Assembly: GCF_902833645.1 (NCBI RefSeq)
Contig: NZ_CADFGE010000002.1
Span: 189,158-253,157 of the forward strand
From: Paraburkholderia fungorum
GTDB taxonomy: Bacteria; Pseudomonadota; Gammaproteobacteria; Burkholderiales; Burkholderiaceae
Direction of reading: 5' to 3'
Length of the DNA stretch: 64,000 nt
Below the pieces are notes generated by a model. That model saw nothing but the letters and a program-made list of their open reading frames with translations. It ran no database searches and was not told the DNA's origin. Below, in pieces: positions 8,393 through 17,721 of the stretch (the stretch's first letter is position 1; every line of letters starts with the position of its first letter). A program made the position numbers and the translations under genes.

Positions 8393-10714
8393 ATGCAGAG
8401 CGCGTACCGTCCGCTGCCCTCCTCCGATGCCCTGTTCGAGCATGCCGCCTGCGGCCTGCTCGTGACCACTCCCGATGGCTGGATCCTGCGTGTCAACACC
8501 ACCTTTTGCACATGGCTTGGCTATAGCGCGGCGGAACTCGCCGAGGCGAAGTCTATTCAGGATCTGCTGACTACCGAGGGCAAGGTGTTCTACCGGACGC
8601 ACTGGTCGCCGCTGCTGCACAAACAAGGCTCAGTGGCCGAGGTCAAACTGAACATGCTGCATCGGGACGGCCACGTCGTGCCGATGCTGCTTAACGCAGT
8701 GAGCCGCCGTCATGGCGAAAGCAGCTACGTCGAAGTGGCGGCGCTGATCGTCGCGGATCGTCATAAGTACGAGCAGGAATTGCTGCTTGCGCGCCGCAAC
8801 GCGGAAGCGTCCCTCGCCGGGCATCAGCTCGCGCAGAAAGCTTTGCAGGAAAGCCGTGACGTGCTGAGTCTCGCCATGCGCGGGGCGCGCATGGGTGCGT
8901 GGTCGCATGAGCCGGAATCGGGCAAATTCTGGTGGAGCCGCGAACTGGAAGCGCTCGCGGGCTATGCCGAGGGACGCTTTGCAAAAATGCCCGAGGGCTT
9001 TTTCGAACTGATCCACCCCGGCGACCTGAGCGCGCTCAAGCAGGCGGTCGACCTTGCCGTGGCAAACGGCGATGATTACGTCGCCGAATTCCGCTTCCTG
9101 CATGCGAGCGGCGACTGGTGCTGGATGGAAGGCCGCGGCCGCGCCACCTACGACCAGCACGGCGAGCCGCTGACGATCTACGGTCTCGGCATCGACATTA
9201 CCGGGCGCAAGGACGCGCAGACCGTGCTGTTGCGTCAGGCTGCCATTTTCGAGCATCTGAGCGACGCGATCGTCATCACTGATCTGCGCGGCAACATCAC
9301 CGATTTCAACGCCGGCGGCGAGCGCATGCTGGGTTACCGGAGGCGTGAAATTCTCGGCAAGCCAATTGCAATGTTCAATCTGCCGGAAGACGCATTGCGC
9401 ATTCGCCGGGAAGCTCTCGCCGCCCTCGCCGCCGAGGGCACGTGGCGCAGCGAACTGGTTTTCGTGCGACGCGACGGCACCCACGGCGTCTGCGAAACGG
9501 TCGTCAAACCGCTGGCGAACGCACGCGGCGACATCTATGGCGCAGTTAGCGTAAGCCGTGACATCACCGGGCGCAGACGTGCCGAACAGCAACTGCAACG
9601 CCTGAACCTGGAACTCTCGAAGGCGGACCGCCGCAAGGACGAATTTCTCGCCACGCTCGCACATGAGTTGCGCAACCCGCTCGCGCCGATGCGCAACGTG
9701 CTCGAAATCCTGCGTCTGAAAGATTTTGCCGACCCGCAGCTAAGCTGGTCGCGCGACGTATTCGAGCGGCAATTGCAACACATGACGCATCTGGTCGACG
9801 ACCTGCTGGAAGTGTCGCGCATCACGCAGGGCAAGCTCGAATTGCGCAAACAGCGGCTCGAACTCGCCCGCGCGATGCAGGCGGCCATGGAAGCGGCGCG
9901 GCCCACCGTGCAGGCCTCGGCGCATCATCTGAGCGTGACCTTGCCGCGCGAGGCGCTCTATCTCGACGCCGATCCCACACGGCTGTCGCAGATGATCCTG
10001 AACCTGTTGAACAATGCCGCCAAGTACACGCCGCCAGGCGGCGACATTTCGCTCGCCGCATCGCGCGAAGGCGATGAAGCGGTGATCGTGGTGCGCGATT
10101 CAGGCATCGGTATTCCGCGCGAGCATCTGAACAGCGTGTTCGAAATGTTCTCGCAACTCGCCCCTGCGCTGGACCGCTCGCAGGGCGGCCTCGGCATCGG
10201 TCTCGCGTTGGTGCGCGGCCTCGCCGAACTGCACGGCGGCACCGTGGCCGCATTCAGCAACGGTCCGGGCAGCGGCAGCGAGTTCGTGATCCGTCTGCCC
10301 TTGTCGAAAGCGATCCCGCAGCCTTCCGGTAGCGCGCCGCTCGATGTACCGCGCTCGCAAGGCTTGCGTGTGGTGATCGTCGACGACAATGCGGACGCCG
10401 CCGATAGTCTCGCCATGGTGCTCGAACTCGAAGGCCACGAGGTTCGCACAGCCGGTGACGGTATCGCCGGGCTGCAACTGATCGGCGAATTCGCCCCGCA
10501 TGCGGTGATTCTCGACATCGGCTTGCCGCGCCTGAACGGCTATGAAGTGGCGCGCCGCGTTCGCAGCGATTATCACGATGCCGGCATGCTGCTGATCGCC
10601 GTCACCGGTTGGGGCCAGCAGCAGGACAAGCAGACCGCCGAAGCGGCCGGCTTCGACCATCATTTCACCAAGCCGGTCGATCCGCGCGAATTGCAGCGGG
10701 TTTTGAGGCGCTGA
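8393..10714 (+). CDS. Soluble PAS-domain hybrid histidine kinase with C-terminal receiver
   Basis: 773 residues with no membrane helix. There are three PAS units at about 13-125, 150-275 (with a PAC-like stretch ending GIDITGRKDA) and 280-395. A HisKA domain follows with LATLAHELRNPL (His424), then HATPase (LNLLNNAAKYTPPGG, GGLGIGLALVRGL), then a receiver at about 655-773 with VDDNAD, phospho-acceptor in VILDIGLPRLNG and Lys in FTKPV. The build is typical of cytoplasmic sensors of small molecules or redox state; no cofactor residue is obvious. ATG 8393 is the first plausible start. The ZapE-like gene follows after 51 bp on the same strand. Confidence 0.92.
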   Translation: MQSAYRPLPSSDALFEHAACGLLVTTPDGWILRVNTTFCTWLGYSAAELAEAKSIQDLLTTEGKVFYRTHWSPLLHKQGSVAEVKLNMLHRDGHVVPMLLNAVSRRHGESSYVEVAALIVADRHKYEQELLLARRNAEASLAGHQLAQKALQESRDVLSLAMRGARMGAWSHEPESGKFWWSRELEALAGYAEGRFAKMPEGFFELIHPGDLSALKQAVDLAVANGDDYVAEFRFLHASGDWCWMEGRGRATYDQHGEPLTIYGLGIDITGRKDAQTVLLRQAAIFEHLSDAIVITDLRGNITDFNAGGERMLGYRRREILGKPIAMFNLPEDALRIRREALAALAAEGTWRSELVFVRRDGTHGVCETVVKPLANARGDIYGAVSVSRDITGRRRAEQQLQRLNLELSKADRRKDEFLATLAHELRNPLAPMRNVLEILRLKDFADPQLSWSRDVFERQLQHMTHLVDDLLEVSRITQGKLELRKQRLELARAMQAAMEAARPTVQASAHHLSVTLPREALYLDADPTRLSQMILNLLNNAAKYTPPGGDISLAASREGDEAVIVVRDSGIGIPREHLNSVFEMFSQLAPALDRSQGGLGIGLALVRGLAELHGGTVAAFSNGPGSGSEFVIRLPLSKAIPQPSGSAPLDVPRSQGLRVVIVDDNADAADSLAMVLELEGHEVRTAGDGIAGLQLIGEFAPHAVILDIGLPRLNGYEVARRVRSDYHDAGMLLIAVTGWGQQQDKQTAEAAGFDHHFTKPVDPRELQRVLRR

Positions 10715-10765
10715 CCCGGTGACGAACAAAAAGCGCATAGAAACAACAGACAGAAACTTCAACCG

Positions 10766-11881
10766 ATGCCCGATGAAACCCAGATAGTCGGTGCCCTCGC
10801 CGCGCGCCAGATCGTTCCCGATGCCACGCAGCGTGATGCCATTGCGGCGCTCGTCACGTTGCTCGGCGCGAATGATAACGGGCACCGTCTGAAAACCGAC
10901 GCCGCGCGCGCGCATCAGGGCGTGTATTGCCATGGGCTGCCTGGCCGGGGCAAAAGTCTGGTGGTCGATACGGTGTTCGAGTTGGCGGACTGCCGCAAAC
11001 GGCGCGTGCACTTTCACGAGTTTCTACGCGAGATGAACCGGCGTCTGGTGAACGAGCCGCGCGGCGACGATCGGCTGGGCTCGGTCTCGAAACAATGGCT
11101 CGACGGCGTGGAGTTGCTGTGCTTCGACGAATTTCATGTGCACGATATCGCCGATGCATTCCTGATGGGCCGCTTTCTCGATACCGCGATCGGCCAGGGC
11201 ACGCGCATCGTACTGACGTCGAACTACGCACCGGACACGCTATTGTCCGACCCGGAGTTTCACGAGCGCTTCCTGCCGACCATCGAACAGATCAAACGCT
11301 GCTTCACGGTGATTCACTTCGACGGTGCGCGCGATTACCGTTTTGGCGCCGAAGAAGCGGCACTTCCGCATTTTTTTGCACCGCTCGACCCGGCAACGCA
11401 CGAAGCGCTACTGGACATTTTTGTGCGCTATGAAGGCAACGAGGCCTTGGCGTCAACCACCGTCAGCGCGGCAGGCCGGCCGCTCGTTGCACGTGCCGCG
11501 GGCGCGGCCTTGCTATGGGCGGACTTCGAGAGCCTGTGCGTGGCGAGCCGTTCGCACCTCGATTATCTGGATCTCGCCGAGCAATGGCATGGCCTGATTC
11601 TCGACCGCGTGCACACCGAATGGCTTGCCAAAGCCCACACGCTGCAACGGTTCATCTGGCTCGTCGACATCTTCTACGACCGCAAATGCGCGCTGTTCAT
11701 CGCCTCCGATCAGCCGATCGAGGCGGCGCTCGGCGGACTGGAGGGCGCGCACGATCTGTCGAGAACACTCAGCAGGCTTGCGGAAATGCAATCGCATGGC
11801 TATCGCAACACGCTCGACGGTACGGCCGGTAGCGTGGAGACTGGAGCAACGGCGGTGCAGACGCTCGCCTCGCCGTACTAG
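10766..11881 (+). CDS. zapE: ZapE/AFG1-like P-loop ATPase
   Basis: 371 residues, the usual length for the ZapE/AFG1 family. Members are ATPases: E. coli ZapE acts at the Z-ring, and mitochondrial AFG1 assists respiratory-chain quality control. Visible motifs are Walker A GLPGRGKS (57-64), Walker B ELLCFDEFHV and sensor-1-like IVLTSNYAPDTLL. The C-terminal part keeps the family pattern WADFESLC and DYLDLA. The Walker A loop (HGLPGRGKS) differs from the commoner GGVGRGKT form, so this may be a second, paralogous copy rather than the main ZapE; the symbol is tentative. It converges on tkt with a 28-bp gap. Confidence 0.82.
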   Translation: MPDETQIVGALAARQIVPDATQRDAIAALVTLLGANDNGHRLKTDAARAHQGVYCHGLPGRGKSLVVDTVFELADCRKRRVHFHEFLREMNRRLVNEPRGDDRLGSVSKQWLDGVELLCFDEFHVHDIADAFLMGRFLDTAIGQGTRIVLTSNYAPDTLLSDPEFHERFLPTIEQIKRCFTVIHFDGARDYRFGAEEAALPHFFAPLDPATHEALLDIFVRYEGNEALASTTVSAAGRPLVARAAGAALLWADFESLCVASRSHLDYLDLAEQWHGLILDRVHTEWLAKAHTLQRFIWLVDIFYDRKCALFIASDQPIEAALGGLEGAHDLSRTLSRLAEMQSHGYRNTLDGTAGSVETGATAVQTLASPY

Positions 11882-11909
11882 CCGCGCGAACGCCTGCAAA
11901 CAGGCCCTG

Positions 11910-13994
11910 CTACTGCTTGCCGGTCTTGCCCTTCACCCGCGCAATCTGCTGCTTCGCGGCGTCATACACGCGCTCGGGCGTGAAGCCGAACTTCTTCTTC
12001 AGGTCGGCCAGCGGTGCGGACGCGCCGAACGTATGCATCACCACCTGCGCGCCGAGCCGCCCGACATAACGATCCCAACCGAGCGTTGCCGCCTGCTCGA
12101 CGGCCACACGTGCGTCCACATCGGACGGCAGCACGGCCTCCTGATATGCCTCGTCCTGACGCTCGAAAAGATCCCACGACGGCATTGAAACCACCCGCGC
12201 GGCAATCCCTTCGCTTTTCAGCTTCTCGTAGGCGTCGACGCAGAGCGACAACTCGCTGCCCGTGGCGAGCAGAATCACCTCGGGCTTCTGCCCGTCCGGC
12301 GCGTCGGCAAGCACATACGCGCCCTTCTGCACGCCGCTGGCCGGCGCATAGCGCGTGCGGTCCAGCGTCGGCAACGCCTGGCGCGACACGACAATGCACG
12401 ACGGCCGCCGTGGATCCGACATGGCTACGCGCCATGCCTCGGCAACTTCGTTCGCGTCGCCCGGGCGCAATACGGTCAGCCCCGGCACCCCACGCAGCGA
12501 CGCCAGTTGCTCGATCGGCTGATGGGTTGGGCCATCTTCGCCGACGCCGATCGAATCGTGCGTGAACACAAAGATGGACGGCACCTCCATGATCGCGGAC
12601 AGGCGAATCGGCGGCTTCATGTAGTCGCTGAAAATCAGGAAGGTCGAACCGAACGGCCGCAAATTCGACAACGCGAGACCATTCACCGCCGCGCCCATGC
12701 CGTGTTCGCGAATCCCGAAGTGCAGATTGCAGCCGCCATAGTTGTCGTGCTCGAAACTACCCGCGCCTTCGAATTTCAGATTGGTCTTGGTGGACGGCGC
12801 GAGATCGGCCGCGCCGCCGATCATCCATGGCACGCGCGCGGCAATCGCGTTGAGCACCTTGCCGGATGAATCGCGTGACGCGATTCCCTTTGGATCCGCA
12901 TCGAAGGTTGGGATATCGCTGTCCCAGCCCGCGGGCAATTCATGCGCTTCCATTTGTGCGAACTGGCGTGACAGGTCCGGATATTTCGTGCTGTATGCGT
13001 CGAGCTTCGTCTGCCATGCTGCGCGCGCCGCCTTGCCGCGCGCACCGATACCCTCTGCGAAGCGTTCACGCACGCCGTCCGGCACGTAGAAAAACTTGTC
13101 TTCCGGCCAGCCATAAAACTTCTTGGTCAGCGCCACTTCTTCGACGCCGAGCGCTTCGCCGTGCGCGGCGGAGGTGTCCTGCTTATGCGGCGCGCCCCAG
13201 CCGATAATGCTGTGCACCACGATTAGCGTCGGCCGGTCCGTGATGCTTTTCGCTTCGACAAACGCGGCCTCCAGCGCCGCGGCGTCGTTCGCGTCGTTCA
13301 CCCGAAGCGTGTGCCAGTTGTAACCGCGAAAGCGGCTTTCCACGTCGTCGCTATACGCGAGATCCGTGTGGCCTTCAATCGTCACGCGATTGCTGTCGTA
13401 GATCCAGATCAGATTCGACAATTGCAGATGTCCGGCGAGCGACGCCGCTTCGTGCGAGATGCCTTCCATCATGTCGCCGTCGCCGCATAGCGCATAGACG
13501 CGGTAATCGAACAGCGGCACGTCCGGTTTGTTGAAGTGGCTTTCGTACCAGCGCGCCGCCATTGCCATGCCGACGCTATTGCCGAGCCCCTGACCGAGCG
13601 GACCGGTCGTCGTTTCCACACCGGTGGTCAAACGGTACTCGGGGTGGCCCGGTGTCTTGCTGTCGAGCTGGCGGAAATGTTCTATGTCGTCGAGCGAGAC
13701 GGCGGGCGAACCGGTGGGCTTGCCGTGCTCATCCACGGCCTTTACGCCGGCCAGATGCAGCAGCGAGTACAACAGCATCGAAGCATGCCCCACCGAGAGC
13801 ACGAAACGATCCCGGTTCGGCCAGAGCGGCTCGTCCGGATCGTAGCGAAGGTGGTTTTGCCACAGATGATAGGCAACTGGCGCCAGTGCCATCGGCGTGC
13901 CGGGGTGACCGGAATTAGCCTTTTGCACTGCGTCCATCGACAGCGTGCGAATCGTGTTGATGCACAACTGATCGAGGGCGGGATCGTTTTGCAT
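11910..13994 (-). CDS. tkt: Transketolase
   Basis: 694 residues, normal for bacterial transketolase. It moves two-carbon ketol units between sugar phosphates in the pentose phosphate (and Calvin-type) pathway, using thiamine diphosphate and Mg. Visible motifs are GHPGTPMALAP near the N-terminus, the TPP fold GDGDMMEGISHEAASLAG with the IYDSNRVTIEGH segment, and the pyrimidine-domain stretch FTHDSIGVGEDGPTHQP. The frame is open upstream to 14147, but ATG 13994 has AAGGAG 7 nt upstream and gives the standard N-terminus. A perfect 9-bp inverted repeat lies in the leader. No cbb genes are visible, so a housekeeping role is likely. Confidence 0.96.
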   Translation of the reverse strand: MQNDPALDQLCINTIRTLSMDAVQKANSGHPGTPMALAPVAYHLWQNHLRYDPDEPLWPNRDRFVLSVGHASMLLYSLLHLAGVKAVDEHGKPTGSPAVSLDDIEHFRQLDSKTPGHPEYRLTTGVETTTGPLGQGLGNSVGMAMAARWYESHFNKPDVPLFDYRVYALCGDGDMMEGISHEAASLAGHLQLSNLIWIYDSNRVTIEGHTDLAYSDDVESRFRGYNWHTLRVNDANDAAALEAAFVEAKSITDRPTLIVVHSIIGWGAPHKQDTSAAHGEALGVEEVALTKKFYGWPEDKFFYVPDGVRERFAEGIGARGKAARAAWQTKLDAYSTKYPDLSRQFAQMEAHELPAGWDSDIPTFDADPKGIASRDSSGKVLNAIAARVPWMIGGAADLAPSTKTNLKFEGAGSFEHDNYGGCNLHFGIREHGMGAAVNGLALSNLRPFGSTFLIFSDYMKPPIRLSAIMEVPSIFVFTHDSIGVGEDGPTHQPIEQLASLRGVPGLTVLRPGDANEVAEAWRVAMSDPRRPSCIVVSRQALPTLDRTRYAPASGVQKGAYVLADAPDGQKPEVILLATGSELSLCVDAYEKLKSEGIAARVVSMPSWDLFERQDEAYQEAVLPSDVDARVAVEQAATLGWDRYVGRLGAQVVMHTFGASAPLADLKKKFGFTPERVYDAAKQQIARVKGKTGKQ

Positions 13995-14026
13995 AGGGAC
14001 ACTCCTTGTTCGGCGGTTGGGAACTC

Positions 14027-14063
14027 TTCGCCGGGACGACGTGCATCGGCCGTGCCCGGCGAA
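14027..14063. promoter_or_regulatory. Inverted repeat in the transketolase leader
   Basis: TTCGCCGGG at 14027-14035 and its exact complement CCCGGCGAA at 14055-14063, separated by 19 nt. The element lies 33-69 nt upstream of the tkt start. It could be an RNA hairpin in the leader or a dyad for a regulator. There is no U-run, so it is not a simple terminator. Confidence 0.4.
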
Positions 14064-14260
14064 CCGTGTTCGCGCGGAAGAACGTGGAAAGGACGCTTGA
14101 GGACCGCAAGGCCTATCGATGATGCGCCGATGCGCACAAAACTGCACGGCACGTTACATCGAATGCCCCGTTGTACCGATGATTGGCGGCGGCCCTTTCA
14201 TTCGGCTTGCGGTTTTAATGGTGACCCAGCGGCCTCGTACGCATGCCCCGGTTGATCGAC

Positions 14261-15556
14261 CTAACGCAGCTTCGCGACGTCCTTATCGGTCACCCGCGTG
14301 GCCGCCGGATTGCCGAACTGCGTCGTCACATAGTTGGTCAACGCGGCGACTTGCGCGTCATTCAACTGCGTGGCGAAGGCCGGCATGCCGACGTCGTTGG
14401 CGGCCGTTTTGCGCTGCACGCCGTGCAGGATCACCTGGACGAGGTTGCCCGGATTGGACGCACCCACCGTCGAGTTGTGCAGCAGCGGCGGATAGTAGCC
14501 ATCCGGTGTGCCCTTGCCTTGCGCCTGGTGGCAGCTTGCGCAATTGCCGAGGTACAACCGTGCCGGGTCGAGCGTGCCGTCGCTCAACGCAACGCCGCGC
14601 AAACGCGTAACGTCGGTCGATGGCTTGCCCCACGTGCTGCGAGCTTGCGAACTGCCGCCCTCTACAGCCGGCACCGTGTGAACATACGTGGCGATTGCAT
14701 CGATGTCCGCGTCGCTCATCTTCGAGAAACTGTGCTCGACGGCCTCGCCCATCGGGCCGGCCGCTTGCGCGAGACCCGGCACGCTGCCGGTTTCCAGATA
14801 CTGCACGAGTTGCGCGTGGTTCCAGCCGCCAATGCCGCTATTGACCGACGAGGTGATGTTGTAGCCCTCCCAACCCGCCAGCACCGAACCGCCGAGGAAA
14901 CCGCTGCCGGTTTCATCCAGTGCCTTCTCCTGCATCGCGAAGCCGCGCGGCGTGTGACACGTGCTGCAATGCGCGAGGCCCTGCACGAGATACGCGCCGC
15001 GATTCCAGGCGACGCTCTGATTCGGCTTCGCTTCATACGCACCGTTTTTCAGGAACACCCAGTTCCATACGGTCAGCGGCCAGCGCATGTCGAGCGGCCA
15101 CGGAATGTCGCTCGCGCGCGTGGCCTCGTTCACCGGTGCCACGCCGTAACGGAAGTACGCATATAAGGCCTTCACGTCGTCGTCGCTGACCTTCGCGTAA
15201 GACACGTACGGCATCGCCGGATACAGATTGTGGCCGTCCCTCGAGACGCCCTTGCGCAGCGCGCGATCGAAGTCCGCAAGCGTCCACGCGCCGATACCCG
15301 TTTGCGGGTCCGGCGTGATGTTGCTCGAATAGATCGTACCGAGCATCGGCACTTTGAGCGGCAGGCCGCCGGCATAGGGCTTGCCTTTGGCGGTGCTATG
15401 GCAGGCCATGCAATCGCCCGCGGTGGCGAGGTACTCGCCGCGTTTGATCAACGCGGTGTCGGTGCCGCTCACCGGACTCGCGGAATCATCGGCCTGCGCC
15501 AATGCGGGCCAGGTCAACGCACCGGCCAGCAGCCAGAAAAAGGTCTTTTTCAGCAC
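14261..15556 (-). CDS. Three-heme cytochrome c, beta (electron-transfer) subunit of FAD glucose dehydrogenase
   Basis: 431 residues starting with GTG at 15556 (AAGGAAG 7 nt upstream, 2 nt after the preceding gene's stop). A Sec signal peptide (LLAGALTWPALAQA) exports it. Three heme-c motifs are visible: CMACH, CSTCH and CASCH, each with Met ligands expected downstream. In the family the subunit takes electrons from the FAD subunit and passes them to ubiquinone at the periplasmic face of the inner membrane. Gluconate 2-dehydrogenase and alcohol dehydrogenase cytochromes share this build, so the class depends on the catalytic neighbour. Confidence 0.92.
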   Translation of the reverse strand: MLKKTFFWLLAGALTWPALAQADDSASPVSGTDTALIKRGEYLATAGDCMACHSTAKGKPYAGGLPLKVPMLGTIYSSNITPDPQTGIGAWTLADFDRALRKGVSRDGHNLYPAMPYVSYAKVSDDDVKALYAYFRYGVAPVNEATRASDIPWPLDMRWPLTVWNWVFLKNGAYEAKPNQSVAWNRGAYLVQGLAHCSTCHTPRGFAMQEKALDETGSGFLGGSVLAGWEGYNITSSVNSGIGGWNHAQLVQYLETGSVPGLAQAAGPMGEAVEHSFSKMSDADIDAIATYVHTVPAVEGGSSQARSTWGKPSTDVTRLRGVALSDGTLDPARLYLGNCASCHQAQGKGTPDGYYPPLLHNSTVGASNPGNLVQVILHGVQRKTAANDVGMPAFATQLNDAQVAALTNYVTTQFGNPAATRVTDKDVAKLR

Positions 15557-15558
15557 GT

Positions 15559-17181
15559 TTAAACTTCCTTCTTCAACTGGTCGGCCATGCGCAGTGCCAG
15601 CGCGGCGATGGTCAGCGTCACGTTGACGGTGCCCACGGTCGGCATCGTCGCGCTGCTCGAAATAAACAGGTTCGGGTGATCGAAGGTCCGGCAATGTTTG
15701 TCGACCACCGAGTCGCGCGGGTCGCTGCCCATGATCGTCGCGCCGGTAATGTGATTGTTCGGCGCGAATTCGTCCTGATACTCGATCTCGGTGCCGCCCA
15801 GCACTTTCGCCGCGTTCGTGTAGACCTCTTTGGTATGGACGGCGCCGCGTTTCACGTAGTCGTCGATCGCGTACGTGATCTCGGGGCGCGGAATGCCGAT
15901 CGCGTCGACCTCCGTTTTGCTCGGCACGATGCGGTTTTGCGGCTGCGGGAGGATTTCGTGGAAGCAGTCGAACTCGACAAAGCGCGCCGAACGGTCGCGA
16001 ATCTGCGCGTCCAGTTCAGCCGGCTTGATCAGCTTGCCCTGCTTGAAAATCTTCTGCGTTTCCTGGTCGATGCGTGACAGGTTCGACAGGTGGATCTTCT
16101 TGGCGGCCTCGTTCGCGCGGAACGGGCCGTCGCGAAAGCCGATCAGCGAGGTCATTTCCTGTGGACCGCGGCCCGGCCAGAGTTTTTCGTCCGCGTAGAA
16201 CGTAATGCCCGTGCCCGGATGGTCCATCAGATTGCGGCCCACCATGTCGGAGCTATTGCCCACGCCGTGCGGGAAATCGTGGCTGGTGGACATCAGCATG
16301 ATCTTCGGCGTTTCGATACCGTTCGCGGCCAGCACGAAATACTTGCCTTCCACGCGATGCTCGTTGCCTTGCGGATCTTTGTACAGCGCGGCGGTGATGC
16401 GCTTGTCCGCACCCACTTCGAGCTTGTAGACGACAGCGTTGACGATCAGCTTCGCGCCGGCCTGCTCCGCTTTTTCGACGTGTACGATGCCGTTGTACAT
16501 TGCGCCGATCGGGCAGATCGGCATGCAGTTGTTATTGCCGCAACAGGTTGGGCGCCCGTCGTACGGACGGCTGTTACGCGCAACCGGTTCGGTCACCACG
16601 TGATAACCCGAGTCGAATGCGTTGAGCTTGCTCTTGATGGTCTGCTCGTTATACGAGAGCGGCAGCGGCGCCATCGGATACGGCTGGCTGCGCGGCGAAC
16701 CGAGTTCTTCGTCCGTCGGCCCCCACACACCGAGCTCTTCTTCGGCACGCTGGTAGTACGGCTCCAATTCCTCGTAGTCCATCGGCCAGTCGCGGCCCAC
16801 GCCGTAGGTGGTCTTCATGCGGAAATCGTTCGGCATGAAGCGCCATGCGGACGCGGCCCAGTGCCATGTCGTGCCGCCCACCGCGCGGATGTACTGCGAG
16901 TTGAATTTGTGCTCGCCCTTCAGGATCAGATAGTTGTTCGGCGGACCGTATTCCGGATGCGGCGCCCACGCGCTGGACGGATACGGCGCGGAGTTGTCCG
17001 ACTTGTCGAACTGGTTGCGAAAGCGCTCGACGATCTCCCAGCGCGGCATGCGCGGGCCTGCTTCGAGCAGGATCACGGACTTGCCCGCCAACGCCAACTG
17101 ATGCGCGACGATCGCGCCCGCAACGCCCGACCCGACTACGACGATATCGGCTTGTTCAGCCTGGTTTTGTGCATCGGCCAT
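15559..17181 (-). CDS. FAD-dependent glucose/gluconate dehydrogenase, catalytic (alpha) subunit, GMC family
   Basis: 540 residues. An N-terminal FAD-binding Rossmann motif VVGSGVAGAIVAHQLA (15-30) and the GMC pattern GGTTWHWAASAWRF place it in the GMC oxidoreductases. Cys213, Cys214, Cys219 and Cys223 (CC-x4-C-x3-C) match the spacing of the 3Fe-4S ligands known in B. cepacia FAD glucose dehydrogenase. The length is also almost identical to that enzyme's 539 residues. The C-terminus carries the conserved active-site stretch around NNHITGATIMGSDP. It has no signal of its own and is expected to be co-exported with the Tat-dependent gamma subunit. The substrate could be glucose, gluconate or another polyol. 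Confidence 0.92.
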   Translation of the reverse strand: MADAQNQAEQADIVVVGSGVAGAIVAHQLALAGKSVILLEAGPRMPRWEIVERFRNQFDKSDNSAPYPSSAWAPHPEYGPPNNYLILKGEHKFNSQYIRAVGGTTWHWAASAWRFMPNDFRMKTTYGVGRDWPMDYEELEPYYQRAEEELGVWGPTDEELGSPRSQPYPMAPLPLSYNEQTIKSKLNAFDSGYHVVTEPVARNSRPYDGRPTCCGNNNCMPICPIGAMYNGIVHVEKAEQAGAKLIVNAVVYKLEVGADKRITAALYKDPQGNEHRVEGKYFVLAANGIETPKIMLMSTSHDFPHGVGNSSDMVGRNLMDHPGTGITFYADEKLWPGRGPQEMTSLIGFRDGPFRANEAAKKIHLSNLSRIDQETQKIFKQGKLIKPAELDAQIRDRSARFVEFDCFHEILPQPQNRIVPSKTEVDAIGIPRPEITYAIDDYVKRGAVHTKEVYTNAAKVLGGTEIEYQDEFAPNNHITGATIMGSDPRDSVVDKHCRTFDHPNLFISSSATMPTVGTVNVTLTIAALALRMADQLKKEV

Positions 17182-17184
17182 AGC

Positions 17185-17688
17185 TCAGGCTTGCCTTTCG
17201 ATGGGTTTGGCGGCCCAGAAACCGGGCTTGTTGGGACAGTACGAACGAATGATCAACGTGTCGGACACCACGTCGTACATCAGCGCCTGTTCATACGTGA
17301 CAACCTGATTGTCGACCGTGCCGAGATACCAGGCTTCCATGATCTTCAGCGCGAGCGCCTGCTGCGCGGCGTCGGCGGAACCGGCGGCGAGCGCGCCGGC
17401 CAGCTTCGGCAACTGCGGCGCGAGATCGGGCGTGGACTTCTGCAACGCGGCCAGCAGGCGCGTGCCGACATCGCGATCGAGAGCGGGTCTCGCCGTCAGC
17501 GATTGCGACAGCGTCATGAAGGCGTCGATGGGTGACACGGCCGAGTCGTCGGCCAGCGCCTTGAGCGTGAGCGAGCCGGTGAGGCCCGCGGCGGTCAACG
17601 CGAGCGCGCCTTGCAGCCAGCGGCGGCGCGTCATCGTGGACGGTTCATCGCTCGCGGCGAGCTCGCCGTGAGAGTCTTGTGGAGTCAA
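17185..17688 (-). CDS. Gamma (small) subunit of FAD glucose dehydrogenase, Tat-exported
   Basis: 167 residues, close to the 168-residue gamma subunit of the B. cepacia enzyme. A twin-arginine signal (TRRRWLQGALALTAAGLTG) sits near the N-terminus. The gamma subunit is known to act as a chaperone that carries the folded alpha subunit through Tat. The conserved C-terminal segment DTLIIRSYCPNKPGFWAAKP is of the family. The start is uncertain: TTG 17688 has AAGGGA about 9 nt upstream; ATG 17634, directly before the Tat motif, is the alternative. The alpha-subunit gene follows after 3 nt, and the porin gene ends 33 nt upstream, so all four are probably one transcript. Confidence 0.88.
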   Translation of the reverse strand: MTPQDSHGELAASDEPSTMTRRRWLQGALALTAAGLTGSLTLKALADDSAVSPIDAFMTLSQSLTARPALDRDVGTRLLAALQKSTPDLAPQLPKLAGALAAGSADAAQQALALKIMEAWYLGTVDNQVVTYEQALMYDVVSDTLIIRSYCPNKPGFWAAKPIERQA

Positions 17689-17721
17689 TGTTGTTGTTCC
17701 CTTGTGAGTCGTTTTACTGCG

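Noticed and set aside
16090..17535. 481-codon plus-strand frame opposite the glucose dehydrogenase genes
   Set aside because: Spans two real genes in antisense and has no ribosome site or family pattern.
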